Shown here one piece after another: positions 11,401 to 24,000 of a stretch of DNA of 64,000 nucleotides (positions within the stretch are counted from its first letter, which is position 1; the number at the start of each line of letters is the position of its first letter). The stretch spans positions 7,501-71,500 of the forward strand of contig NC_134507.1 in the NCBI RefSeq assembly GCF_027942865.1, read 5' to 3'. Under the pieces are notes generated by a model that saw only the letters and a program-made list of their open reading frames with translations, was not told the origin of the DNA and ran no database searches. Both the position numbers and the translations under genes were made by a program. Source of the stretch: Odontesthes bonariensis. Its lineage: Eukaryota; Chordata; Actinopteri; Atheriniformes; Atherinopsidae.

Positions 11401-11520
11401 TTCAGTTATCAGGCCCCTCAATTGTGGAATAAGCTGCCAGTAAATGTCCGGGAAGCAGACACCCTTTCCACTTTTAAGACCAGGCTTAAAACTTTCCTTT
11501 TTGATAAAGCTTATAGTTAG
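8485..11520 (+). CDS. L2 LINE ORF2: AP-type endonuclease and reverse transcriptase
   Basis: The product is 1011 aa and carries out target-primed reverse transcription. The endonuclease covers about residues 50-270: LLNIRS (53-58), LTETW with catalytic Glu82, GDFN (192-195) and SDH (256-258). The reverse transcriptase covers about 470-770: [33 protein letters not shown] and the catalytic YADD at 732-735. The remaining 250 residues are the usual C-terminal extension. All expected catalytic residues are present and there is no internal stop. The first ATG after ORF1 was taken as the start. It is in the same frame as ORF1, 21 bp after its TGA, with no intervening stop. Expression may use reinitiation or stop readthrough (inference). 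Confidence 0.9.
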   Translation: MQSCSLTHFSAASHLLLPTQSINTKGANPLVQKEIIKTKTLTEQKHQTIKCGLLNIRSLLSKSLLVNELICDHHIDIFCLTETWLQQEDHVSINEATPSDCLNVHVPRTTGRGGGVAAIFRSGLLISPRPKISFSSFEYLILSFSHAKWKSQKPLVFVVVYRPPGPYSEFLSEFSEFLSQLVLSTDKVIVVGDFNIHVDVENDCLNMNFNSILDSIGFSQSVHGPTHCLNHTLDLVLTYGIESEQLTVFPHNPVLSDHFLITFEFTLLDYTVSEKKFTYRRCLSEDAVTRFKELIPSSFSSLPCADMTEDDYINFTPAAFDSLVDSTIVSMRTALDNVAPLKRKVISQKRLAPWYNSQLRALKQTARKLERQWRSSNLEESQLVWKDSLTMYKKALRKARTAYYSSLIEENKNNPRFLFSTVASLTKSPSSAEPVIPLTLSSDDFMSFFINKIVSIREKIDGVLPTIISDVSSSTAALEVSLEPDLYLDGFCPVDLSELTTAIVSSKPSTCVLDPIPTRLFKEVFPLIDTSILDLINLSLLTGYVPQTFKVAVIKPLLKKPTLDSEVLAHYRPISNLPFMSKVLEKIVAAQLCDHLHRNNLFEEFQSGFRVHHSTETALLKVTNDLLLASDSGLVSVLVLLDLSAAFDTVDHSILLHRLEHVIGIKGTALGWFKSYLSDRFQFVLVNEESSSHTRVSHGVPQGSVLGPILFTLYMLPLGNIIRQHGINFHCYADDTQLYLSIKPDETNRLVRLQACLKDIKTWMTQNCLLLNSDKTEVVIFGPERFREKLSSYIVTLDGISLASSSTVRNLGVIFDQNLSFDSHIKQVSRTAFFHLRNIVKIRNILSQSDAEKLIHAFVTSRLDYCNSLLLGCPTYSLKSLQLIQNAAARVLTRTNSRDHISPVLASLHWLPVKFRIEFKILLLTYKALNDRAPSYLKDLIVRYFPNRALRSQTAGLLEVPRVSKSRMGGRAFSYQAPQLWNKLPVNVREADTLSTFKTRLKTFLFDKAYS

Positions 11521-12121
11521 GGATGGCTCAGGTGATCCTGAAACATCCCATAGTTAAGCTGCTATAGGCCTAGACTGCTGGGGGGCCTCATCTGACACAC
11601 CTTTCCTCACTTTACTCTCTTTATGTATATGTGATATTATTGTGGTCATTAACTCGTGTTTCCCTGTTCCAACAGATATCCTTTGAATGGTGTTACAGTG
11701 CCGCCGTCGCGGTGGCCCCCTGCCCCCCTCCCCCCCCCTTTTTCTGTCTTCTCAAACCCCAGCTGGTGGAGGCGGATGGCCACCCTTCCTGAGTCTGGTT
11801 CTGCCAGAGGTTTCTTCCTGTTAAAAGGGAGTCGTTTCTCTCCACAGTCGCCTCAGGCACGCTCAGGCCGGGAGATTGGACCGAAAAACAAAAAGTTTTC
11901 AGTGCAATCTGTTGGTTTTCTTAGCTAGGAAATTGTTTTTGAATTGGCTCTATATGAACGAATTGGATTATTTTATGAATTATGATTATTATTAATTAAT
12001 TGAATTCCAATTGGCTTGAATTGGACTTACTATCTAAGTGCCTTGAGATAACATTTGTTGTATTTGGCGCTATATAAATAAAAATGAATTGAATTGAATT
12101 GAAAAAAAAAAATGAATTGAA

Positions 12122-12129
12122 TAGTCGGT
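12122..12129 (+). repeat. right target-site duplication of the L2 element
   Basis: TAGTCGGT, identical to 7352-7359. It directly follows the GAATTGAA end of the element. Confidence 0.75.
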
Positions 12130-12950
12130 CACTTTTTTAAATTTTTTATTTATTTTAATCTGAATCTCTGTGATCAGTTGGCTCAAACAAATCTGCATTG
12201 AAGCTACGAGTTATTTCTCTTCTTTTGTTTTAACTTAGTAGTTTTTTTGCACTCTTATGGAAAACTGTTAGAATCAGCATCTGTCCCCATAAATACATTT
12301 TTAATACATTAAATATGTATGGGGTACCGCATACAAATGCCAGGATCATTTGTATGTCAAGATATTTTATATTGAAATAATTGTTTGCATATGTTTGAGG
12401 TGATGGGTTTGTATTGAAATATTTAAACAACAACAAAAAGAACTCCAAGGTAACAGAAAAAGCCTTTCTGTTCAGGTCAGTCATTCTAAAACGACTGCCA
12501 TGAAAATAAAGTCTTAAAAAAACTTTTTCTATCTTAGAAGCGTTCGAATACATTTAGGAAACGTTAACTTAACTTAAGGAATATGATGTCCAATAAAGTT
12601 GATCTGGAGGGAATATCACAGATAACAGGACTGATAGAAGCTCTCCAACATGTGCACTGTCTCACCTTAATCACACACAGCTGATGGGAATCAAAGCCCC
12701 CCCGCCCCCCCAGGATCATCCAGCTGACACCCATCAGTCACATCACCTTCCAAGGGAACGTCCAACGGAAAAGGAGAGGCTGATGTCACACTTAATCCTA
12801 CAATCAGTTTACAATGACCACTTATCCTCAGGTGCACGTTTGTGCTCTGTTGGAGAAAGCTGGAGTGTTTGTGCACGGGAAAAAGATCAGAACCAGAACC
12901 TTTAAGAGTAATCCTCACAGAGCACTCTCAAATGAAAAATAAAGCTGATT
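12130..12950. other. intergenic, no gene seen
   Basis: Mostly AT-rich sequence between the LINE and the eml4 3' end. Short frames on both strands (for example 12684-12905) show no recognisable protein and no splice structure. Confidence 0.5.
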
Positions 12951-14591
12951 AGTCATCGTTTTTTAGAGCATTTATTTGCTTTTTTTGTTGAAATCTTCAG
13001 TACAGTCTGTCGGACGACAGGAATGCGCTCGAGAAGACGTGATTGGCTCAAAACAGTCACATGAAAATCATCATGAGGTTCAATGTCCTTACTGAACACT
13101 GATAATGAACAATTTAATCCAGAAACACCCCCCCCCCACATCCCAACCCCGTCCACGTGCCGTTTGGCCCCGCCCCTCCCTGAACATCCAGGCGAGCTCC
13201 TGAACTCTGCACAGCCCTTAGAGACGAGCATAGAAAACATGAAAAAGATTAAAAAGGGAACAGCCCCGCCCACTCCCAGGCCCCGCCCACTCCCAGGCCC
13301 CGCCCAGACATTCAAAAACATTTTGAATAGAAATGGTCCAGAGAAGACAAAAACATCATCAATAGTCATTCAGTAAGTAACTGAGACCGACCAATCAGAG
13401 AAGAGGGTCTCAGGTGTGCCGTCACCTGATTGGATAAGAGATGTGAGCTGAAGGTGGTGGAGTTGCTGAGGAATGGCCGCCCTCTCAGGTTGAACAGAAA
13501 TATACAGACAGGTATCTGCAGTATATACAAACAGGAGGTCTCACTCTGATCCATTCTCTGAGCACAGATGTGTCGATCACAGTTTTAATTTCCACATTTT
13601 CTGTTTTCACCGTTTACATCAGTGTGAAGCTCACCTGACTCAGGTGTGAGGAACGAGTGCGTCTTTAACTGAACCGACATTAACTGACCACATGTGTCAT
13701 CAAACCTGAACTTTAAACTTTTTAATCATACAACCAGAAATGTTCAATTTTTCCACATTTATATCCAATCTGCTTTGGACAGAGTCCTCCATATTTCCAG
13801 ACGTTTCATATTGAAACTCATTAATCAGACCGTTTTGATGTCAGATGTCCAGTCAGGTCAAATGAAATAATTATGCAGTATTTTTGTTTTATCATTTAAA
13901 TCATTAAAAACACATTTTTCTGACTGCAAAGAACCATAAAACAAACATCTAAAGGACATGACTCTCCAACACTTCCTGTTAAACTGCAGCTCTTATCGGT
14001 TGAGGCGTATTTACCACCTGTTCTGTTCATCCTTCAGCTCTTTTGTTTGTTTAACATTTTGTAAAGTCAGATTTGTTTCAGGCTCACTGCTGCCGCCCTG
14101 TGGCGGGCAGGTGAACAGCTGATAAGAGCTGAAGCTTGCAGTGTGGCTGGGACAGGTGTGGGTGTGTTGGAGAGTCTGATCCTCCCCACTTCAGGTGTTC
14201 AACATGTGACCTCACATTGTTTAAGCTGAGGTAACCTCTAAATTACAGTTGATTCCATATAAATGGTGGAAAATACTGTCTCCATGGTAACATCACCACA
14301 CCACTGATTGTGTTGGGTTCTGTTCAAACCGTCCCATTAAAGAAGCTGCTTTTCCTTGGATGTCCTGACAGGTTGCTTTGATACTGAGAACATTCTGGAG
14401 CAGGTTACGAACATTTTCATTGGTTTATTGGATGAGTTATGACGGCCGGACATCACAGATGAAGACTTCCAAAACCCCCGACTCCATCGTCAAACGCGGA
14501 TCTGAATTTTATGCGTTAACCCGACGTCTGCTGTTCAGACACTTAAAAAATGAGCCTGGTCCCCACAAAGAAGGCTGAACACACCGGCTCT
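12951..14591 (-). other. eml4: probable eml4 3' UTR
   Basis: This stretch lies between the eml4 stop codon (14592-14594) and the first good minus-strand polyadenylation signal (AATAAA, read from 12976 to 12971). It would give a 3' UTR of about 1.6 kb. It contains no conserved protein, only small C-rich repeats such as two copies of CCCAGGCCCCGCCCA near 13275-13305. The extent is inferred. Confidence 0.5.
12971..12976 (-). terminator. eml4: candidate eml4 polyadenylation signal
   Basis: TTTATT on the plus strand is AATAAA on the gene strand, about 1.6 kb after the stop codon. No transcript evidence is available. Confidence 0.45.
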
Positions 14592-15068
14592 CTATGAGGG
14601 CGGGGTCAGCGGGGGCAGCCCCTCATCGCTGGGGGTGGCGGTGTCGTCGCTGGGCTCCAGGCTGTCCTTCAGACTCACTGTGCTGTCTGAGGGCGGCGGC
14701 GTCGACTCCGAGCAAGACGGCGTTAGCTCAGTGGGGGGCTGAGTCAGATCAGTGGGGGGCGGGGTCAGCTCAATGGGGGGCAGGGCCTCAAGGAAGGGTT
14801 CCTGGGTTCCGTTGGAGGTCAGAGGTGGGTTCGGCTCCTGGATGGGAGTGATCGCTGGGGGGGTCAGTGTGCTATCAACAGGATTGGCCCTCCGGGGGGC
14901 GGAGTTAGAGATCAGGCCATCAGTGAGCAACAGCGAGGATTTCTCCACCAACCGCCACTGCATGATGCTGGTGTCTTTGCCCCCGGTGGAGATCAGATGG
15001 CTGTCATTAAACAGGAAGCTGACATTGGTCACGTGACTGCTGTGGGCGCTGTATTTATGGCTGGGGGC
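14592..15068 (-). CDS. eml4: eml4 last coding exon (exon 24): final WD repeat and Pro/Thr-rich tail
   Basis: The first 43 codons complete the last WD repeat ([17 protein letters not shown]). The remaining 115 residues are rich in Pro, Thr and Ser, with a repeated seven-residue pattern ([28 protein letters not shown]). They end in TAG at 14594-14592. In mammals the EML4 tail is acidic and not built this way, so the region diverges fast. It is probably disordered. Confidence 0.9.
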   Translation of the reverse strand, partial: APSHKYSAHSSHVTNVSFLFNDSHLISTGGKDTSIMQWRLVEKSSLLLTDGLISNSAPRRANPVDSTLTPPAITPIQEPNPPLTSNGTQEPFLEALPPIELTPPPTDLTQPPTELTPSCSESTPPPSDSTVSLKDSLEPSDDTATPSDEGLPPLTPPS

Positions 15069-18000
15069 CTGCAGAGACACGTGAACAGATAACCGCTCAA
15101 TTAGTTCTACATCAGTAAATGTTTAAAGCTTGTTTAAAGGTAATCGGAGAGAAAAGGTTCATGTTAACAAAGAGGTTCTGTTCAGTGACAGACAAACATA
15201 CAAAAGATTATCTACTCACAGAATCTTTTTTTCAAGAAAACTGTCCCATTTTACTTTGATTTTATCAAAAACATCTAATAATGTTTTTAAAAATAAAACA
15301 AAAAAAACTGAATCCATTTCAAGATTAGTTCAAATTTGTGCTGACGAAGTTTCTGCTTTAAGAGGATATTTTGTCTGGTCGGTTTCAGAGTTACACAACC
15401 TAACGTATGTGACCCATCAGGATGAGACAAGGCAGCTTTAACAAACTCTGATGTATTAATTAATCAAAGACTGCGTTCATGCAGGCGAGTATCAATCATA
15501 GTTATCGATCAAAGACTGCGTTCATGCAGACGAGTATCAATCATAGTTATCGATCAACGACTGCGTTCATGCAGGCGAGTATCAATCATAGTTATTGGTC
15601 AAAGACTGCGTTCATGCAGGTGAGTATCAATCATAGTTATCGATCAAAGACTGCGTTCATGCAGGCGAGTATCAATCATAGTTATCGATCAAAGACTGCG
15701 TTCATGCAGGCGAGTATCAATCATAGTTATCGGTCACAGACTGTATCACCTTGGCTGTGGAGCAGGGGTAGGCAAACAGGTGAACTTTACAGAAGTCATC
15801 TGCCAGCGCTATCACCTTCCTCTTGTGAGATCTCATCAGAGCATTGATGTCGGTGCCGTCTGAACCCTCGGGCCAAACACCTGAGACAGAAAGGTCGATC
15901 AGAATCTCTTCGAACAGAATCAGTTAGAACAGAATCTGTTCAATCAGACAGCAACCCAAGTCCCACATGCACTAACCGAACACGTGGTATCCCAGGACGC
16001 AGGTGTATGTCGCCCAGTCAATGTCTTTACAGTCCGAACGGTTTCGGATCAGCTTACAGCCATTTGGGACGTCCCCTGAAACACACATATGTCAGTGATG
16101 CAGAGGTATTACAGCTGGTTCTAAAGGAGTCCAACAGTTGTTTGTGAGGGATCGGTACTTACAGTAGAGGATCTCGTAGTCTCCAGAGTTGGACATGATT
16201 AAGTTATTATCAGGTGACCAGTCCAGATGTGTGATGTAGCTGGAATGTCCCTGTGGAAACATCAGGTAACTCATGTGCTCACATGAACACTTCCATCATC
16301 ATCATCACTGAGCTGAGTCTCACTGGCCCAAACTACACTGAACAACTGAACAAAAACATCAAACTGCTGAATATCAGATCTCTCCTTTCCAAGTCTCTGT
16401 TAGTGAATGAGTTGATCTGTGATCATCATGTTGATATATTTAGTCTGACAGAAACCTGGCAGCAGCAGGAGCATCATATTAGCATCATGTTAGCATTAAT
16501 GAATCAGCTCCCTCTGTAGCAGCGGGAGAATTTTCAGGGGGTTCACATATGATTCTGGTATAGACAGAGTGATAACTACAGCTTCCTGTGTGTTAATAAC
16601 GGGAACACGTGGGGCCCCTGGGAACCCTGAGTAATCTGTCCCCCTGATACTTATTTAACGGTCAGTGAGCCACAGCACCTGTCCTCCACAGGTGAAACAT
16701 ACATGTAGGGGGCGGGCCGTTAACATTTGGGGTCTGTTTTTTTTTACTTAAATAAAATCTGAAAGTAAACCTGAAGCATCCAATATGTCCAATAAAATAA
16801 AAATGTAATGAAATGAAAACATCGTCTTATTAACAGTAACACACTCACCGTGCATTTCCCGTATCGGCTGTACTTGCGTCCACGCTCTGACACGGTGTAG
16901 AGGTAAATAAAGTTATCGTGAGATCCAACAGCCAATAGGCTGCCATCTGTGAAGACACACAAGAGAGATGCATGCTGGGAACTATAGTTCCAACAACACG
17001 GACATGATGAAACACCGGAGCCGACTCCACCCACCAACAGAGAAGCGCATCACTGACAGCTGCTCGTTCCCGTCGGTGTGGATCCCTGCCAGGTCCGTGG
17101 TCTCAGCATCCAGAACGTACCATCTGGGTGGGACAGAAAGGGGTCAGAAACCTGCGGCGCACTCATACGTGGTGCTGAGTTGCATGCTGGGTGATCCAAC
17201 TACAAACGAGGGCTTTAAATACAGGTGTTCACATCTGGTAACGGTCGGATCTCAGTTAGCCTGCGTCAGCAGATGGACCGATCAGAACCTTAACTGCACA
17301 TCAACATGTTTCCACTGACAAACAAACGTTTGTGAGGAAGAGTCACAGCACTCCTCTGTGGACGAGCTGACCGTCAGCTCTATTCTACTCGACAACCATC
17401 CAAAAAGTTTCCCAACGGTGACCCCAGCTGTTACATCATCACCAGTAGGGACTCCTGCTGATCGATACACTAATGACGACGGAGCTTTGGGTACCAACAC
17501 AAAAATTATCCTAACTGTTTTTCAAGAAACTGTTTTTTGGTTATTTCTATGATGGATCATCCAGGACGCACCGAATATGAACACATGAACAGATGAACAC
17601 GTGAACAGATATACACATGTACGCATGAACACATGAACAAGTGAACACATGAACACATGAACACATGAACACATGAACACATGAACAGATAAACACATGA
17701 ACAGTTCAGAGAAATAGTTACAAACATCCATTACTGACTTTCCAATGTGTGTTCCTATGGCAACCACAGCGCCGCTGGGATGGAAGTCGGCACAGTGTCC
17801 GTGTTCCTGAGGGAAAGCAGAAGCAGGAGCGGTCAGTCGGCGGTGAGCGGGGAGCCAAGGGTGAACGGGGGGGCCGGTCTCCCGTTGGTGAGCGGTGGGC
17901 CGGTCTCCCGTTGGTGAGCGAGGGGCCGGTCTCCCGTTGGTGAGCGAGGGGCCGGTCTCCATTTGGTAAACGTGCGGCCGGTCTCCCTTTGGTGAGCGGG

Positions 18001-21000
18001 GGGGCGGTTATGGTCTCCTGGTGGTCAGACTCACCTCGAGCAGCCGGCTCCACTGCAGGCTGTGATCCGCTGAGTTCCAGAGGCACACCATCCGGTCCTG
18101 GGCGCACGTCAGGAACATCGTTTTGGACGGGTGGGTCGCCAAACCCCACAGCTCATCCGTGTGTCCCTGAATGCACCACATCACAAGACACAGTAAGCCT
18201 GACTTCCTGACTACATGCTGGCCTGAGAGCACCTTCCGCCTTCAGGCAACACGATGATGTCATGATGTCACTACTCTCACCTGCACCTCCACCTGGAAGC
18301 CATCGTTGAAGGTTCCTCTGAGGATGAAGTTTCGGGACGTCCCGACCAGAAACTCTTCGGCCTTCCCCTCAGACACGGCTCTGATGGCGCCGTACTGATC
18401 TGGAACCTGCGGAGGCACACAGTCATGTGACCTGCCGCCATGTGACCTGCCGCCATGTGACCTGCCGCCATGTGACAGCATGCAGAAAACCCTGCGTGTG
18501 TGTGTGTGTTCGCATGTATGTGTGCATGTGTGTGTGTGTGTGTGTGTGTTCGCATGTGTGTGTGTACAGGTGTGTGTGCACAGGTGTGTGTGAATGTTTG
18601 TGTGTGTGTGTGCATGCGTTTGTGTGTGTATGTGTGCATGTGTGTGTGTGTGTGACCTCGATGTCTCTGTCTGCTCGCAGCTCGTGGTCCCAGAGGATGA
18701 TCTTTCTGTCCTTTCCTCCTCCCGTCAGCAGGGTACCGTTTCTCATCTCACACATGCAGAAAACACTTCCCTCATGACCTGCGATCTCCCGACTGATCTG
18801 AAAGGCTGCGCACACACACGCACACACACACACACACACACACATACACACACACACGTGTAAAACATTCATCCACCTGCAGGAAAAGCAGGTCGGAAGA
18901 ACCTGAACGTTCACTAAAACCAAAGCTTTGGGTTAACCCTAAACCTAACTAACCCATGTTAGGGTTAGGTTTAGGGTGACCCATGTTAGCCCCACTAACC
19001 CATGTTAGGGTTAGGTTTAGGGTGACCCATGTTAGCCCCACTAACCCATGTTAGGGTTAGGTTTAGGGTGACCCATGTTAGCCCCACTAACCCATGTTAG
19101 TGAGAACTGAAACCGTTTTTCCAGCTGAAATTCTTCTTTCTGATCAAAGCGATCTTAAATCGAGGCTGCAGCTTCTCCAACTGGTTTCTGTCCCACTTGT
19201 TGGTAACTGGTTGGATTTTGTTCCATCTGAAGTGGCCCCACAGTTTCACATCAGCTTAAAGGGAAAATGGTTTCATGGTTTTCTTTGACTTCTCGCAGCC
19301 TTCGGTATAACCCATAAATTGATCTGCTGTACATAAACAGTCCTGTTGGACAAACTAATCAAAGGAATACAGTTCTTGCAGGTGGCAGCAGTTCATGAAG
19401 AAGAATCTTCCCTTTTCCTCTGAAAACATCTGGACTTTCTGCAGTTGGGTTTTAATAATACAAACTGCAGTTTGATCTACTTCCAGTTTAAAGTCGACTT
19501 GTTTTAAACTTTAAATCTTTATCTGAAACTCAGCATCAGCTCAGCAGGAAAACATTTAATACTTGGCTTCCCTCCACCGGGAACCCGTTGAACAAGCTAA
19601 CTGTAAAACCATTACTGAACGTGAACAAGCTAACTGTAAAACCATTACTGAACCTGAACAAGCGAACTGTAAAACCATTACCGAACCTGAACAAGCGAAC
19701 TGTAAAACCATTACTGAACCTGAACAAGCGAACTGTAAAACCATTACCGAACCTATACAAGCTAACTGTAAAACCATTACTGAACCTGAACAAGCGAACT
19801 GTAAAACCATTACCGAACCTGAACAAGCCAACTGTAAAACCATTACCGAACCTGAACAAGCGAACTGTTAAACCATTACCGAACCTGAACAAGCGAACTG
19901 TTAAACCATTACCGAACCTGAACAAGCGAACTGTAAAACCATTACCGAACCTGAACAAGCTAACTGTAAAACCATTAATGAACCTGAACAAGCCAACTGT
20001 AAAACCATTACCGAACCTGAACAAGCCAACTGTAAAACCATTACCGAACCTGAACAAGCGAACTGTTAAACCATTACCGAACCTGAACAAGCGAACTGTT
20101 AAACCATTACCGAACCTGAACAAGCCAACTGTAAAACCATTACCGAACCTGAACAAGCCAACTGTAAAACCATTACCGAACCTGAACAAGCCAACTGTAA
20201 AACCATTACCGAACCTGAACAAGCCAACTGTAAAACCATTACCGAACCTGAACAAGCCAACTGTAAAACCATTACCGAACCTGCGCCAACACGCTGCTGT
20301 TAAACTGATCTCCTGTGAGTCATCGCGTCTGATCCAGGATGAGGTCAACAGCACTCTGGAATCATGTTCAAGTACAAGTCAGTGAAATGAAAGTGTCTGA
20401 TGAACTTTACCAGTTTGATGTCACAAACGCCTTCATGCTGACATTTAAAGTTGTCAGGATCTGTCTGTCTGTCTGTCTGTAAGTAATCTGATGGATTATT
20501 GATGCACTTAATGATAAATCCTGTAACAGCACATGTATGAGGCTCAAATCTGTTCCATTCTCAGAGTAATGAGGAGCTCTGTGGTTCTGTTGGATTATTC
20601 TAAGCACCCATCAAACAGCTGCATTCCCCACCTCTGGGTCCCTTCCCGGGGAGCGTCTCCGTGGAGTTCCTCTTCCAGACCAGCAGACATCCTCCAGAGG
20701 TTCCAGTCACGATGTCTCCAGAACTCAGGAAGGCCAAACACTGGACAAACTTTGGCTTCTCGTGTTTCTGAAAGGACAAGAAAGGACCAGAACTACAGTT
20801 CGACCAGAACCACAGGGTTAGACCATGAATCAGAATCAGTTTTACTGTCTTCACATACAAGGAATTGGTTTTTGGTGATTGGTGCAAAAACCAAAAACTA
20901 GACACCCCAAAGTATCTAGAGGAATACGTTTAAAATAAAGGTGAGAATAAGTACAGTAAGTGAGAAGTGGATGGTGGTGTTGGGAAAAGATTTGGGTTTA

Positions 21001-24000
21001 CTTTTCTGTGGAGAGTTTTCTAGAACAGGAAGTGTTCTGCAGTCAGAACCGATCCAACAGGTTAGTTCAGGTGCTTTTAATCTCAGCCTTTGATGCAGCT
21101 TGCTGTTCATCTGCTGCTCAAACTGCTCACGTTCACTTTGTATAAACCTCACTCATCTGTCTAATAATCAGGAATGTGTTGGATTATTGATCCTTTCAGG
21201 ATAAATAACACAGCAGATTGTTCAATTTTAAATATGTGATGTTTGAACAACTTTAACAACAAATTCTGATGTCAGTTAGGGTTAGGGTTAGGGATACTGC
21301 TGACCCTAAAGCAGTGTGAAAGAACTATGAGTTGCTATGGAAACAGGTAAGGTTAGGGTTAGGGACACTGCTAACCCTAAAGCAGTATCCCTAACCCTAA
21401 AGCAGTGTGAAAAAAACTACGAGTTGCTATGGAAACAGGTAAGAAAAACATTGCATTTACCCCAAAGATGCCCTGTTTTCGGGCCAGTGAGGTCCCGCTC
21501 CAGGTCCAGAAGAAGATGTGGGACTTCCCACAGGTGACGATGGTGTTGGGGTCGGTGGGGTGGAACTCCACAGACAGAACCACCTCGTTAGTGGACTGTC
21601 AGAGCAGCACAGAGCCGTCAGAACGTTGTCTTGGTTAGCATCTACAGGATAGTTTGTTTGTAACAACAGAAACAGGCTCACCTTGATCTCGGCGACCTTT
21701 GACTTCTTCTGCCACTCCCAGACGGTCAGCATGTGATCATTACAGTCATCGATCACGCTCAGGTGCTGGCCCGAGTCCTGAGCCACCGACATGAGACAAA
21801 ATGAGTTCTTAAAAGATTTTCTGTCAGCCTTCAGAGATGGGAGACATGTTAATGCCCATAACTACAGTTCCCATGATGCACCGGGGGGATACTCACAGCT
21901 TTGGAGAAGGCCAGAGAGCCGACACCTCGTTCAAACGTTCCCAAACCGATGACCTGCAGGGTGGACAGACTGACGCTGTCCCAGACCCGAACATGAGGCT
22001 GCAGCGCCTGCAGAGGCCGGACAGAAACCACGGTTACCATGGCTAAAGCGTACTTTGTCTCACATTATTCAGGAAAACAACACCTCCAACAGATAAACCC
22101 TTCATGTCTCTGTCCTGCTGTCAAAGTACCAAACTCAACCTGTGAGGACACAGACTCATCCTCACAACAAGTCAGAAAATCATCTCTTTGAACAGCAGGA
22201 AGTCTTTTTTCTCCACAGTTCAGACAACATTCGGCTGGAGTTTAAACCAGCAGCTGTTTGTGCTCACCCGTCCATCTTTGTCCACTCCTGCGATCTGTCC
22301 CGTGGCAATGCGGATCTTATCGGGATGAACGGCCAAACTGTCACAGAGAAACTCTGTTATTCATCCCTTTATTATCCCTGTTATTCATTCATGTTATTAT
22401 ATCATGAACATGGGGCAGGTTCAGGGGGTTCATGGGTGTTCTCACCACTTCACACAGTCCGTGTGTCCCAGGTAATGTCTCTGCGTCCGCTCCTCGTAGT
22501 TAAACAGAACCACCACTGACGCAATGAAGTAAACGATTTCTCCAGTTGGGAGGAGGCAGATGTTCGCTCTGCAGTCTCTGCCACGGTAACCATACCTGCA
22601 CTCTGTCAAGGAAACATCTGGGAAACAGCTGGGAAACACCTGGTAAATACCTGGGAAACAGCTGGGAAACAGCTGGCAAACACCTGGGAAACAACTGGCA
22701 ATCAGCTAGGAAACAACTGGCAAACACCTGGCAAACAGCTGGGAAACAGCTGGCAAACACCTGCGAAACACCTGGGAAACAGCTGGGAAACAGCCGGCAA
22801 ACACCTTAGAAACAACTGGCAAACAGCTGCGAAACATCTGGGAATCAGCTAGCAAACACCCGGGAAAACAACTGGCAAACAGCTGGGAAACAGCTGGAAA
22901 ACAACTGGCAAACAGCTACGAAACAGCTGGGAATCAGCTGGCAAACAGCTGGGGAAACAGCTGGCAAATAGCTGGGAAACATCTGGGAAACACCTGGCAA
23001 ACACATTGCAAACAGCTGGCAAACAGCTGGGAAACAACTGGGAAACAGCTGGCAAACAGCCGGCAAACACCTTAGAAACAACTGGCAAACAGCTGCGAAA
23101 TATCTGGGAATCAGCTAGTAAACAGCTGGAAAACAACTGGCAAAAAGCTGGCAAACAGCTGGCAAACAGCTGGCAAACAGCTGGGAAACATCTGGCAAAC
23201 AGCCGACAAACACCTGGGAAACAGCTGGGAAACAGCTGGGAATCAGCTGGCAAACACCTGGGAAACAGCTGGGGAAACAGCTGGCAAACATCTGGGAAAC
23301 ACCTGGCAAACACATTGCAAACAGCTGGCAAACAGCTGGAAAACAACTGGGAAACAGCTGGAAAACATCTGGACATCCAGGCTTATTGAGGTTCTGCTAA
23401 GATCTCTCAGAGGCCAGCTAAAGGGAAGCTCAGGATCTACTGAACTGGACCTCACCATGGTTACCAATCTGTGGTAACCATCGGTATCCAAATTTCTGCA
23501 TGAAGTGAAGGAATCCCCCGGACAAAAGCAGGAGATCTACAGAGAACCCTCTTTGGATCAGTTTCCTCTAAACAACCTTAATCTGTGGATGTTTGGGTTT
23601 TATGGGTTCAGCCGGCCTGATGACAGAATAGATCTAGAGTCCAATGTGTTGCTCAGTCGGTTAGTGAACAACAACTTCACTTTGTACAAATAAACTTCAG
23701 AATTCCTACGGCCCCTGATCGCAGCATCAAGGATACACCCACTCCAGCTTGAGTCTCTCCGGAGGAAGTTCTGTCCGAACGTCCTCGTAGTTCTCCACGT
23801 CTGAAGGAAAGAACATGGTGATGGGTCGGCCGCGCATGAACATCTTGATGTGGTTCCCCTCTGAAACAGATTAAAGACCAACAGGATTCATTCATAAACA
23901 CCAACATGATTCATTCATAAAGACCAACAGGATTCATTCATAAACACCAACATGATTCATTCATAAAGATCAACAGGATTCATTCATAAACACCAACATG

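Larger units (their letters stand above)
7360..12121 (+). mobile_element. apparently full-length L2-type LINE with two open ORFs
   Basis: The 4.76-kb non-LTR retrotransposon has a 213-bp 5' UTR, ORF1 (7573-8463), ORF2 (8485-11520) and a 600-bp 3' UTR ending in short GAATT-type repeats and an A-run. The 8-bp duplication TAGTCGGT flanks it. The two-ORF layout, the esterase-like ORF1, the endonuclease and YADD reverse transcriptase in ORF2 and the non-poly(A) repeat tail fit the L2 clade of the CR1 group (family assignment from knowledge, not from a search). Neither ORF is interrupted, so the insertion is probably young. Decayed copies lie at 2385-2635/3299-3372, 16336-16517 and 26039-28375. Confidence 0.85.

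Noticed and set aside
12684..12918. Overlapping small frames on both strands near the eml4 3' end
   Set aside because: No conserved motif, and both strands are open. Nothing beyond chance.
19588..20385. Long frame with an 11-residue repeat ([11 protein letters not shown])
   Set aside because: It is a 33-bp minisatellite inside eml4 intron 14, open on both strands because the period is divisible by 3. No start context or splice support.
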